Origin: Ignavibacteria bacterium
GTDB taxonomy: Bacteria > Bacteroidota > Ignavibacteria > Kapaibacteriales > Kapaibacteriaceae
Assembly: GCA_016707005.1 (NCBI GenBank)
Contig: JADJIQ010000002.1
Location: 186,001-250,000 of the forward strand
Reading direction: 5' to 3'
DNA length: 64,000 nt
The first letter of the stretch is position 1. Every line of letters begins with the position of its first letter. A model generated the notes under the pieces. The model did not search any database. It saw only the letters and a program-made list of their open reading frames with translations, and was not told where the DNA came from. The position numbers and the translations under genes are program-made. Of the stretch, positions 34,483 to 42,772 are shown one piece after another.

Positions 34483-36672
34483 CTATTGCTTAACAACCGA
34501 TGCCGAAACAATTCCATCCGTTGTATGAACGATCAATGTATAGTGTCCATTTGGCAAAGCGCCAATGTTCACTACCGCACGTTCCTGTTGTAAAGCAACA
34601 ACACAATTCATTTGCCTGAGCAAAGCATCATATACATCCACAGACGTGATAGTTCTTCCGTCAATGCTAGCTGAAACTGAAACACTTCCTGGGTTGGGGT
34701 AAACCACAACCTTCATTACAATTGGTTCCTTTATTCCACTCACACCACTTGACTTGTCCAGCTTTCCTCGGAAGATGTATTCGTTGTCTCCACAAACACG
34801 AATTGTTTCAGTGTCGATCCACTGGGCGCCGTATAAATTCCAGATTCTATCAATTGGAGGGCTATCAACTCTCCACGATGAGCCATTGTCTGTCGAATAG
34901 TGAACCATTGCAGTTTGACCAGCTGCTAGAATGCACCCAGGAGATTTTACGTCAAAGTCGAATGGATCAATCTTCGCATCAGAATTGAATTGACCGGTTT
35001 TGGTCCATTGACTCCCCCAATCATCGGTAGTCCAGATGTTCAGCTCACCTCCTACACCGGTTTGGAACGAAGTCTCGAATGCAATGATCCGACCTTCGCT
35101 CGCTTGTACAAGCCTTCGCACGTTGGATGCGGCAAATGGAGCAGGCAACACAGTCCACGATGTACCGGCATCAATTGAGAGACACAAGCTGTTCCCAACT
35201 GCTAACATCTTATCAGATGACGCCACGAGAGATGTCACATATGCTAGCTCGCTGCATACAATCTTGAAGGTAGAGTTACTCAACAAGTCAAACCGATATG
35301 CAGCCTCCCCGCCTGTTAAAAACACCTGACCACTCCAACTCCTTGATATCCATTGCAGCCTTGCATCCCAAGTAGGCGCAAGAAGAGTGCTCCAGTTGCT
35401 ACCTCCATCCGTTGATGAGAATATCTGGTGCCGATAGCTCGCTCGAGAAACATTTCCTTCCGTGATCACTTTGAAACTGTCTGCAACGACAATGATGGTG
35501 TCCGACAAAGCAAATATATCCGTTGCACTAGTTCCGCGCCCTAAGTCCAGTGGAAGTCTATTCGTTACGACTCTAGAAGAATCAGTGAATTCAAGCACGC
35601 GTGCACCACTTGAATTCTGCAGGCAGAGGTAACGGCTGTCACCACCTGTCGCACTGCGGAAGGATAAGATGCTAGGCTGTATGTTGCCAGTTCCAAATCC
35701 TTTTCTAGCAAATGACTTGCCCGGAAGGGTATCTGTGCTGCCCAACCTGTAAGTGCCAACACCACCTACGATTGCGAATTGATTTGATCGTATGCCAATT
35801 GCCCAATTTGCATCGCTGTCATTGATATCAACCGTTTCCCACGTCTTGCCGGAATCCGTGGAGAACATATGAGTGGCTCCAATATTGAATCCAACTGCAA
35901 TCAACGTGTCACCCATAGCGAAAGCATCATTGATTTTGATATACGGATTCACTTCGATAACTATCTCACTTGTGTCTCCTCCAGTCATGGCCATTGTAAG
36001 ATTTTGCTCGCGAACAATCACTACTTGACTTCTGTAGGAGCGAATTCTGAGCACAGGCATTGAACTAGAGAGCCGTGCATTCCGAATCCAGTTTTTGCCA
36101 CCATCTACTGTCGTGAGCACATCTCCATTTGTTGATCCTGCAATTGCATCATCCTGCGAGGTCCAAACAACACTTGTGAATTCTCCTGCGGCAGACTTTG
36201 TTAGAGTTTCGTCAATACTATTGGCGTGGTACAAGCCGTCCGCTGCTGATAAGAGCACTGAGTTGTCGTTATCATTGATAGCAATCTCAGTGACGTGCGA
36301 GACGCTTATGGGCCGCCTCTTCCATGTTGTACCGCCATCAGATGATGTTAACAAAAAGGGATCGTCTCCGACGGCCACCAAAAGTCCAGATTTCGATTCA
36401 AATACTGAACGGAGAGATCCAGAATTTCTATGCCCATAAACCGCAAGTAGCCCCGTTAGCGAGCTTCCCACTTTTACCACGGCATTGTCTCCAACAGCAA
36501 CAATTCGATTCGAAGCTGTTATAACAACACTGAGCAGTTGATCATGGTCGAGATCGAGATACTCCTTTTCCCACTTAACATCTTGTGCCCATCCAAATGA
36601 AGATGAAGCAGAAAGTAATACAACGATCAGGAGCGTTCTCGCCTGACTACTTACGGTCCAGAGCATTTGCAA
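34483..36672 (-). CDS. Secreted BNR/Ycf48-like repeat protein with T9SS sorting domain
   Basis: 729 residues. Signal peptide 1-29 (ending FGWAQ). Several Asp-box/photosystem-assembly-like propeller repeats: LTSSDGGTTWKRR, TTVDGGKNWIRN, FSTDSGKTWETVD, FSSTDGGSNWSTL, LSIDAGTSWTVL, WTTDDWGSQWTKT and YSTDNGSSWRVD. The C-terminus (VVYPNPGSVSVSASI to the end) is a T9SS type A sorting domain. Such proteins are surface beta-propellers of unknown ligand. AT-rich codon choice differs from the core genes. The stop of the next upstream gene lies 2 bp before its start. Confidence 0.78.
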   Translation of the reverse strand: MQMLWTVSSQARTLLIVVLLSASSSFGWAQDVKWEKEYLDLDHDQLLSVVITASNRIVAVGDNAVVKVGSSLTGLLAVYGHRNSGSLRSVFESKSGLLVAVGDDPFLLTSSDGGTTWKRRPISVSHVTEIAINDNDNSVLLSAADGLYHANSIDETLTKSAAGEFTSVVWTSQDDAIAGSTNGDVLTTVDGGKNWIRNARLSSSMPVLRIRSYRSQVVIVREQNLTMAMTGGDTSEIVIEVNPYIKINDAFAMGDTLIAVGFNIGATHMFSTDSGKTWETVDINDSDANWAIGIRSNQFAIVGGVGTYRLGSTDTLPGKSFARKGFGTGNIQPSILSFRSATGGDSRYLCLQNSSGARVLEFTDSSRVVTNRLPLDLGRGTSATDIFALSDTIIVVADSFKVITEGNVSRASYRHQIFSSTDGGSNWSTLLAPTWDARLQWISRSWSGQVFLTGGEAAYRFDLLSNSTFKIVCSELAYVTSLVASSDKMLAVGNSLCLSIDAGTSWTVLPAPFAASNVRRLVQASEGRIIAFETSFQTGVGGELNIWTTDDWGSQWTKTGQFNSDAKIDPFDFDVKSPGCILAAGQTAMVHYSTDNGSSWRVDSPPIDRIWNLYGAQWIDTETIRVCGDNEYIFRGKLDKSSGVSGIKEPIVMKVVVYPNPGSVSVSASIDGRTITSVDVYDALLRQMNCVVALQQERAVVNIGALPNGHYTLIVHTTDGIVSASVVKQ

Positions 36673-36673
36673 C

Positions 36674-37144
36674 CTACTTGATATTGGTTACTATGAAGGT
36701 ACGAGAGAACTTCTCTGTCCTCAATGCAACAAAGTAGACTCCCGACTGAATCAAATCGTGTCGAAAGATCGAGGCTTCATTCAAGCCTGATTCGTGAATT
36801 GTACGGCCCGCGACATCGCAGATCGTTACAACCCCAGAGATTAGGTCATTGCATGTAAGTACTAGAGCGTTGTCAATAACAGCAATTGTTACTGGCTGCA
36901 CTTCTTTTGATTCTTGGAGTTTTTGAATGCTCCATGAATTCCCGCCATCAATGGTAACGTGCCTGCGTCCGAGTCTGTCAATGTAGAAGCCATGACGATT
37001 AGGACTTGCGATAGTGCTCCAAGTCTTTCCACCATCTATCGTAAGAATGGTGTTTCCATCTCTAAGAATCGACCGTCCCGTTTGACCGGAAGACATAAGA
37101 GATGATGCAACGAGGAGTATGGATGCGATAATGAGTGTACGCAT
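36674..37144 (-). CDS. Short secreted Asp-box protein with T9SS-like C-terminus
   Basis: 156 residues. Signal peptide about 1-20 (ending SSGQ). Two Asp-box motifs, LTIDGGKTWSTI and VTIDGGNSWSIQ, are the minimum of the propeller seen in the neighbour. The end, VVTICDVAGRTIHESGLN...GVYFVALRTEKFSRTFIVTNIK, matches the last strands of a type A sorting domain. It looks like a shrunken paralogue of the 34483 protein with most repeats lost. The two are transcribed together. Confidence 0.7.
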   Translation of the reverse strand: MRTLIIASILLVASSLMSSGQTGRSILRDGNTILTIDGGKTWSTIASPNRHGFYIDRLGRRHVTIDGGNSWSIQKLQESKEVQPVTIAVIDNALVLTCNDLISGVVTICDVAGRTIHESGLNEASIFRHDLIQSGVYFVALRTEKFSRTFIVTNIK

Positions 37145-37162
37145 TGTGATTTACTCTCTTTC

Positions 37163-37759
37163 TTAGCGCCCACCTGCATTGCAAGCAGGGAAGCAATATG
37201 ATGGCGTTCCTGTCGGGCAGGGTTGTGGAGCATTACCTTGGAAAGTGACCGTCCTGACGCCATTGCCATCTAAGCACACCTCAAATCGTTCTAGGCAACA
37301 AGTTGCGCTGCCACATGGTGCAAGGTGGGTCTCTGGGTCACTAAGCTCGGGAACACCAGGGATAACATCAACGGCCCAACAACTCCCCTTGGAAATTCTC
37401 CAGTTATCTTCACAAGTACCATTTGCACTTGGTGGATAGCCCATGGGATTAGCCAATAGCAATGCCAAAGCTGTCTGATGAATAAACACAGTCCAGTCTG
37501 GAATGACTCCGGCACAGTTGACACCCGTGGCAACGATTTTTTCGATGTAGACATCATAGTAGGTGCTACAGGCAAATCTCGTACGATAGTAGACAATAAC
37601 TGAACACCCGTTGACCGTCAATGTTGTATTTGACACTGGATTTGACCAGTTATCAGATGTACAATCAGGTTTACAAGGTGCACCTTGTGTGACTACTTCA
37701 GGAGTGGCCATCAAGATGAACATCGCGACAAAGGCGAATATGGCAGCTAGCCTTTTCAT
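37163..37759 (-). CDS. Cys-rich secreted protein
   Basis: 198 residues from the ATG at 37759 (MKRLAAIFAFVAMFILMATPEVVTQG, signal peptide). The frame opens 49 codons further upstream, but that part is not signal-like. The mature protein has about 15 Cys (CKPDCTSDNW, CSVIVYYRTRFACS, CEDNW, CGSATCCLERFEVCLDG, CPTGTPSYCFPACNAGGR), so it is probably disulfide-bonded outside the cell. No family recognised. It is first of the island's leftward run and perhaps exported in concert with the two T9SS proteins. Confidence 0.65.
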   Translation of the reverse strand: MKRLAAIFAFVAMFILMATPEVVTQGAPCKPDCTSDNWSNPVSNTTLTVNGCSVIVYYRTRFACSTYYDVYIEKIVATGVNCAGVIPDWTVFIHQTALALLLANPMGYPPSANGTCEDNWRISKGSCWAVDVIPGVPELSDPETHLAPCGSATCCLERFEVCLDGNGVRTVTFQGNAPQPCPTGTPSYCFPACNAGGR

Positions 37760-38018
37760 AAATAAATCCCCTTCAAAAAGTGTGTTAAGAGCCAACGAAG
37801 CACATTGCCGTGACTCTCGGAAATGATCTCGGACTGGTCCCTGCGCCCTCCTAATCGCAGTATTTATATATGAAGTAGAGGCAGTCAATTCGATCGATAT
37901 TCTCAACGGACAATGAATGGATCAATTGGTTACGTATTTCTTCGTAGATAATTCCAAAAATTAAGAGTTTATACGCCCGTGCAAAAGAGCCGAACTTCTA
38001 GAGATTTTACCCCATAGC

Positions 38019-38418
38019 CTATCTAGCTAGCTTTCGTTTGATTGAGTTGACCGCGTAGCGCAACCCCAAGCCAAGAATCTTTTCAGTCAGTTTGGCACCA
38101 TCCTCTAGGACGTCCAACAGGTCTAAATTCAATTGTGACCCGTTTGGATGCTTTGTTTGGAAACCCCTAGTGTGATCAGAGGCAGCTTCAGAGCGTGATA
38201 TCTGGATAGTAGTAGATTCCGATATAGGTGCAGGCGATCTCTCGCTGGTATCGTCACTGATCTGAACTAGGCAGGCTCTGAATTGGGTATTGATTTCGCG
38301 CATTACCATCGGTGATTCAACAGATGAATTCAGGTCTGGGTGCCACATTCTTGGCATGTGCTTTATATCGCTTCTTAGCCGCAGCAACTGTTTTTACCCC
38401 TTTGAAGTAGTCTTCCAT
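38019..38418 (-). pseudogene. J-domain (DnaJ-like) protein, frameshifted
   Basis: The ATG at 38418 opens MEDYFKGVKTVAAAKKRYKAHAK, the first helices of a J domain. Near 38350 the sense moves by one base to MWHPDLNSSVE...MREINTQFR, which holds the HPD motif needed to stimulate DnaK, and runs to a stop at 38019. Joined, they give a 133-residue protein: J domain plus an unrelated tail (LDLLDVLEDGAKLTEKILGLGL). One extra base explains it: decay or sequencing error. J-domain proteins of this type (YFKG...KKRY...HPD) are common on phages and plasmids. Confidence 0.6.
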
Positions 38419-38440
38419 ATAGACCCTACCTACCATGGAA

Positions 38441-38523
38441 GTCTACCGTCACCGCCTCCGTAAGAAACTGGATATCCCCTCCTCCATGTCCCTTACGACA
38501 TTCTTCCAATCCCTCGATTGAGT
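38441..38523 (+). repeat. Right 83-bp direct repeat (attR-like)
   Basis: Identical by eye to 33903-33985, including the regulator's stop codon. Only this copy lies outside a complete gene, so the 33.9 kb copy is the functional one. The upstream context (ATG-GAA) differs from the gene (GTA-GAG). Confidence 0.93.
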
Positions 38524-38542
38524 TCTCTATTCGCTATGCTCT

Positions 38543-38652
38543 GCCTCGACCCTCCCTTCGGCAGGGCATGCTCCGCTCGGCATGACGTTCGCTGTTCTCT
38601 GTTCTCTGTTCGCTATTCGCTATTCGCTATTCAATTAAGGTTTTGTCAAGGT
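38543..38652. repeat. Right copy of 110-bp inverted repeat
   Basis: The reverse complement of the chain at 32044-32160: element, GAACAGAGAACAGC-type units, GAATAGC units and the block AATTAAGGTTTTGTCAAGGT. The element here is the long form (44 bp), while the left copy has the short form (23 bp). The two copies enclose the regulator and the island. Confidence 0.9.
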
Positions 38653-38728
38653 CAAACATATCTGCACCTTGCAGACCTTCGTAGCGGAACACACATTGCA
38701 AGCCGCTCACTGAACATCGGGAATCCAT

Positions 38729-39775
38729 ATGTATCGCCCCCTACTCCTTGGTCTGATCACTATCCTGCTGTCGGTCTCAGCTACTGCCCAGCAGCCGCTC
38801 GACGCACGGTCACTGCCTTCGCCGAGTAAACAGTTCTCTCGCACAATTTCCGATCCTACTGGGATCGTTCCCGGACCTGGCGGAGTTGGGCTTACGTGGG
38901 ACTTCCGGAATCTTCGTCTGGGCGCGCAGCAGATCCAGTCGTATCTGTCCTTGCAAGAGCTGCCGCCGGCCGTGCGCGACTCATTCCCGTCGGCCCAGGT
39001 AGGCATCCGCATCGATACAACACTGTCGCTTTATGCAACGGTAGGCAAGTATTTCCGCCTGATCGGCGTAGTGACCCCAAACACACAACTCACGGTCACC
39101 ACAGACCCATATGATACCCGCCCTACAGAGATCGTCTACTCTGGCAGACTCATCGATGCCCACAAGGCAGTGATCCGCGTAGGGGGCGGTTCTGGACCAA
39201 CGATCAACAGATTTGGTCAGACCGCTGTTGAATACGATGGATTCGGAACGTTGATCCTGCCAAAGGCTACGTATTCGAATGTGGCTCGGATCACAACAAC
39301 GGGCACTACAATGGACACGCTGGTGGTTGGAGCGGTCACGACGGTAGTTCGGAGGGCAACACGACGCACCACGTATCAGGTCTTCAACAGCGACACGTCG
39401 CTACTTGAGATCGAAGAATCCACCACTTCCACCTCGCGTAATGGCCAGCAAGTTGGACAGCCAGTAACACAGAGGTCAGTGATCTACTACGGATGGGAAT
39501 CCACAACCGGCGTTGATGAAGACGGATCGAAGAACCTCGTTGTCTCACCCAATCCATCGAACGGTTCTGTTGTGAACATCAATGGGTTCGATGGAGAAGT
39601 TGCTTCGATCGGTGTCTTTGATATCACAGGATCCCGCATCGATGGAGCATCTTGGTCGCGTTATGGCTCAGGCCTGAGAATCTCACTGCCGAACCTCGGC
39701 ACCGGATCCTACGTGGTCACTCTCGAACGAGGTGATGGTTCGGTTCGTGTAATGCCGATAACAGTTCTGAGGTAA
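38729..39775 (+). CDS. Secreted protein with T9SS type A sorting domain
   Basis: 348 residues. Signal peptide 1-20 (ending ATAQ). The middle (about 35-255) is beta-rich and not recognised. The sorting domain begins VVSPNPSNGSVVNINGF and ends GTGSYVVTLERGDGSVRVMPITVLR, so it is a type IX cargo. The codon use is that of the core genome. It ends five bases from the convergent outer-membrane gene, without a visible terminator. Confidence 0.75.
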   Translation: MYRPLLLGLITILLSVSATAQQPLDARSLPSPSKQFSRTISDPTGIVPGPGGVGLTWDFRNLRLGAQQIQSYLSLQELPPAVRDSFPSAQVGIRIDTTLSLYATVGKYFRLIGVVTPNTQLTVTTDPYDTRPTEIVYSGRLIDAHKAVIRVGGGSGPTINRFGQTAVEYDGFGTLILPKATYSNVARITTTGTTMDTLVVGAVTTVVRRATRRTTYQVFNSDTSLLEIEESTTSTSRNGQQVGQPVTQRSVIYYGWESTTGVDEDGSKNLVVSPNPSNGSVVNINGFDGEVASIGVFDITGSRIDGASWSRYGSGLRISLPNLGTGSYVVTLERGDGSVRVMPITVLR

Positions 39776-39780
39776 GGGGC

Positions 39781-40581
39781 TTACCAGACCACTTGGAAGC
39801 CAACACCGATGTAGGAGTCTGCCGTATCGAAGAACATGCCGTGCATGCTTCTGCCGTTGTATCCATAGGCGGAAAGCAGGAGCCCCCTGCCATTCCAAAT
39901 ATCAGCGAATACACCGAGCTGTGCGGCTTGCGCTGTGACATACGTGCCGTTGATACCGATCAACTTCCAATCATAGCCACCACGCAGCTGTAGTGTTTCG
40001 GTGATCGGAACACGAATGTCAAAACCCGCTTGCGGAATGATCGGGTCAGATGAACGGGGCTGACGTGCCCAGACGAAGGTTGCGCCGGCATAGGGACGGA
40101 CGTATCCGATGGTCCACCCCACGAGCAGTTCTGCGAACTCCCGTGAATAGACAAAGGGTTTGCGACCAACGAATGTTCCGCTCGTATCGGCCATACCGTC
40201 AACGAGGTGACTCGATATATGCGCTATTCGCAATCGCAGGTGAAGGGGGCTTTGTGGTGCCTGCCACGAGCCATTGATGCCGAAGTAATAGTCACTTGTC
40301 TCCACGGGGAACTTGAAGTTTCCGTCGCTGCGCAGACGAGTATAGGTCATGAAGTCCGCACCCATGCGCATCCATCCGCTTGTACTGTCGCGGAAGATCT
40401 CAGCAATATCTACCGACGCTCCTATATCCAATCGCAAACGTTTCACTGCGGGCTGAATGATCAGTCCGATACGTGCTTCAAGCGGGTTAGCTATCGGCGC
40501 CGGAAAGGGAGTGTCATCAGCAGCCTGCAGCGAATGTGCGGTTGCCAGCATCACCCCTGCGGTGAGAATGAAATGTTTCAC
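39781..40581 (-). CDS. Outer-membrane beta-barrel protein, last in the lpx operon
   Basis: 266 residues. Signal peptide 1-20 (ending SLQA). Amphipathic strands throughout (LRLRIAHISSHLVDG, VRPYAGATFVWARQ, LQLRGGYDWKLIGING, YIGVGFQVVW with a terminal aromatic). It resembles the DUF1207 kind of barrel, but I would not name it. It overlaps lpxA by ATGA, so it is translated with the lipid A genes. Confidence 0.65.
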   Translation of the reverse strand: MKHFILTAGVMLATAHSLQAADDTPFPAPIANPLEARIGLIIQPAVKRLRLDIGASVDIAEIFRDSTSGWMRMGADFMTYTRLRSDGNFKFPVETSDYYFGINGSWQAPQSPLHLRLRIAHISSHLVDGMADTSGTFVGRKPFVYSREFAELLVGWTIGYVRPYAGATFVWARQPRSSDPIIPQAGFDIRVPITETLQLRGGYDWKLIGINGTYVTAQAAQLGVFADIWNGRGLLLSAYGYNGRSMHGMFFDTADSYIGVGFQVVW

Positions 40582-41366
40582 GACCGTGTGGTCGATCCTC
40601 GATACACTCCGCGCTTTGAGGAGCGAATGAAGGTGATGCAGTCCGCAACGGCTGGATCGATCTCAGGCGTGGTGTCTTCGTAGTGCTGTATTCCGTCCGA
40701 TGTATTGAGCCCCGAACGAAGGATCACGTTGTAGAAGGTATCGATCTTCTCGATCACCTCATTCGAGAATCCTCTGCGGCGGAGTCCAACAGCATTAACG
40801 CCCTGGACAACAAGCGGTTCACGTCCGGTGAGCGTGAACGGCGGCACATCCTTTACAACACGTGAACACGCACCAACCATCGTATGAGCACCGATACGGC
40901 AGAACTGATGAACTCCGGTAACGCCGCCGATGATGGCCCAATCCCCTACTTCTACATGACCGCCGAGTTGTACTGTGTTGGCCATGATCACATTGTTGCC
41001 AACCACACAGTCATGGGCAACATGTGTGTATGCCATAAGAAGGCAATCGGAGCCAACAACAGCCTTTCCGCTGGAGGCTGTTCCGCGGTTAACGGTAGCA
41101 CACTCACGGATGACCGTGCGATCTCCGATGATCGCAAGAGTTGGTTCATTTCTGTACTTCAGATCCTGCGGTGCTGTGGAAATAACGGCACCCGGATGGA
41201 TGCGCACGTCTTTCCCGATACGAGCTCCATTGGCGATGGTCACATGTCCCATGAGGACAGTGCCTTCACCGATCTCCACATCATCTTCAACGATGCAGAA
41301 TGGACCGATCTCTACGTTCTGTGCTATCTGTGCTTTTGGAGAAACAACCGCAGTAGCATGGATCAT
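40578..41366 (-). CDS. lpxA: UDP-N-acetylglucosamine acyltransferase LpxA
   Basis: 262 residues, full length. Hexapeptide repeats of the left-handed beta-helix (IHATAVVSPKAQIAQNVEIGPFCIVEDDVEIG) and the catalytic-region GNNVIMANTVQLGGHVEVGDWAIIGG with HQFCRIGAHTMVG. The C-terminus is helical. It puts the first acyl chain on UDP-GlcNAc in lipid A synthesis. Overlaps by 4 bp on both sides. Confidence 0.96.
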   Translation of the reverse strand: MIHATAVVSPKAQIAQNVEIGPFCIVEDDVEIGEGTVLMGHVTIANGARIGKDVRIHPGAVISTAPQDLKYRNEPTLAIIGDRTVIRECATVNRGTASSGKAVVGSDCLLMAYTHVAHDCVVGNNVIMANTVQLGGHVEVGDWAIIGGVTGVHQFCRIGAHTMVGACSRVVKDVPPFTLTGREPLVVQGVNAVGLRRRGFSNEVIEKIDTFYNVILRSGLNTSDGIQHYEDTTPEIDPAVADCITFIRSSKRGVYRGSTTRS

Positions 41367-42772
41367 GAGGCAACTCCTCTGTCAACAACAGCTGCCGAAA
41401 GTTCTGCTTCTGCTGCGAGCTTTCCATCCACAAAGGCCTTGCCAACGAGATGGCAGATATTGAATCTGAACCGTGTCATCTCCAACTCCATCACCAATTG
41501 GTCACCAGGGGTGACCTCTTTGCGGAACTTCACATTGTTCATGCCGGTAAAGAGCACGAGCTTCTTCTCCGGATCCACACCCTTGGACATCAGCAGCAGG
41601 CATCCCGTTTGCGCCATTGCTTCGAGGATGAGCACGCCCGGAAAGATCGGTCGATCAGGAAAGTGTCCCGTGAACTGAGGCTCATTGAACGTGATGTTCT
41701 TCACACCAACGATCCTGTTGTTGTCTGGATCATAATCTGTGATCCGGTCCACCATAAGGAACGGATACCGGTGCGGAAGCATCTTAAGGATGGCATTGAT
41801 ATCGAAGACCACACCTTCGGTGGGCGACTTCTGGTAGCGGCGAACGCTCTGTTGTTTTTCGTATTGACGTCTGACCTTACGTGCGAATTCGATGTTCGAA
41901 GCATGACCGGGACGTGCCGCGAGGACCTGGGCGCGGAGTCGCGCACCGATCAATGCAAAATCACCGATCATATCCAGGAGTTTATGTCGAGCCGGTTCAT
42001 TCTTGAATCGTAAAGCATTGTTATTCAAGATCCCGTTCGTGCCCATCACGGCATTGCCTTCTACACCCATACGTTTGAGCGTAGCGCGGAGCTCCTCATC
42101 GGACATCTCTTTATCAACGATAACAATAGCGTTGTTGAGATTGCCCCCTTGAATAAGACCCTGTGAATACAAGGCTTCAACTTCATGAAGGAAGCAGAAC
42201 GTGCGGGCCGGTGCGAACTCCGTAACGAATTCTGTGTCGAGGTCGAAGAGACCCGTGTGCTGACTTCCCAACGCAGGGTTCTTGTAATCGACCATCACGG
42301 TCACACGATACTTGTCGTTCGGAAGCGCTACGATCTCCGTTCCTCGCGCTTCATCGAGATACCGAATAGGTGCTTCAACCACAAGTTCTTGACGATCATG
42401 TGCTTGATCGATCAATCCAACCTGTTGGATCATCTCAACGTATGGCAAAGATGAGCCGTCGCCTACCGGTGGTTCATTGTTGGAGAGTTCGATGAGGCAA
42501 TTGTCAACGCCCATCCCAACCATTGCCGCAAGTACATGTTCAACGGTGTGAATACGTGCTTCACCAACGGCGATGGTCGTACCGCGTGCTATGTCTACTA
42601 CGTTGTCCACCAAGGCCGGAACCTCAGGTGAACCGGGCAGGTCGGTCCGAATAAAACGATATCCGGTGTTTTCGGCTGCCGGACGAAAGGTCATGGATGT
42701 GAGATTGCCGGTGTGCAATCCAACACCATCCATGGTCACAGCATCCTTGAGTGTTTTCTGTTTACTTGTCAT
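41363..42772 (-). CDS. lpxC/fabZ: LpxC-FabZ fusion (deacetylase plus dehydratase)
   Basis: 469 residues in two enzymes. Residues 1-about 315 are LpxC, UDP-3-O-acyl-GlcNAc deacetylase: zinc ligands in HTVEHVLAAM and RHKLLDMIGDFAL, plus KRMGVEGNAV. Residues about 325-469 are FabZ, hydroxyacyl-ACP dehydratase: ILKMLPHRYPFLMVDRI with the catalytic His and GHFPDRPIFPGVLILEAMAQTG with Glu. The fusion is characteristic of Bacteroidota/Chlorobiota and ties the committed lipid A step to supply of acyl chains. Both neighbours overlap by ATGA. Confidence 0.96.
   Translation of the reverse strand: MTSKQKTLKDAVTMDGVGLHTGNLTSMTFRPAAENTGYRFIRTDLPGSPEVPALVDNVVDIARGTTIAVGEARIHTVEHVLAAMVGMGVDNCLIELSNNEPPVGDGSSLPYVEMIQQVGLIDQAHDRQELVVEAPIRYLDEARGTEIVALPNDKYRVTVMVDYKNPALGSQHTGLFDLDTEFVTEFAPARTFCFLHEVEALYSQGLIQGGNLNNAIVIVDKEMSDEELRATLKRMGVEGNAVMGTNGILNNNALRFKNEPARHKLLDMIGDFALIGARLRAQVLAARPGHASNIEFARKVRRQYEKQQSVRRYQKSPTEGVVFDINAILKMLPHRYPFLMVDRITDYDPDNNRIVGVKNITFNEPQFTGHFPDRPIFPGVLILEAMAQTGCLLLMSKGVDPEKKLVLFTGMNNVKFRKEVTPGDQLVMELEMTRFRFNICHLVGKAFVDGKLAAEAELSAAVVDRGVAS

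Larger units (their letters stand above)
33986..38440. mobile_element. Putative integrated island, 4.45 kb
   Basis: The segment between the two 83-bp direct repeats is visibly richer in A+T than its surroundings. It contains no copy of the ARGGGGCK octamer, which is otherwise found about every 0.8 kb. It carries five genes: one small unknown on +, two T9SS-type proteins, a Cys-rich secreted protein and a J-domain remnant on -. No recombinase is seen, so it would be a non-autonomous or decayed element. The alternative is a local duplication that trapped intervening DNA. Confidence 0.65.
38419..38728. other. Gene-free junction: right direct repeat and right inverted repeat
   Basis: There is no gene here except a 28-codon remnant (MEVYRHRLRKKLDI...) formed by the copied end of the regulator at 38435-38521. 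The 83-bp direct repeat is followed by CTATTCG-type units, one long copy of the dispersed element (38543-38586), more CTGTTCT/GCTATTC units and the unique block AATTAAGGTTTTGTCAAGGT. Then comes about 75 bp of ordinary leader of the gene at 38729. Confidence 0.85.

Noticed and set aside
37760..38018. Gene in the 259-bp gap of the island
   Set aside because: Only short frames with stops; an upstream extension of the Cys-rich gene is open to 37906 but lacks signal-like or family features.
33986..38440. Prophage or IS element
   Set aside because: No transposase, integrase, capsid or terminase gene and no short terminal repeats with target duplication; only the 83-bp direct repeats support integration.
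40884..41678. 264-codon open frame opposite lpxA/lpxC-fabZ
   Set aside because: Both enzymes are certain on the minus strand; the + translation has no family motif.
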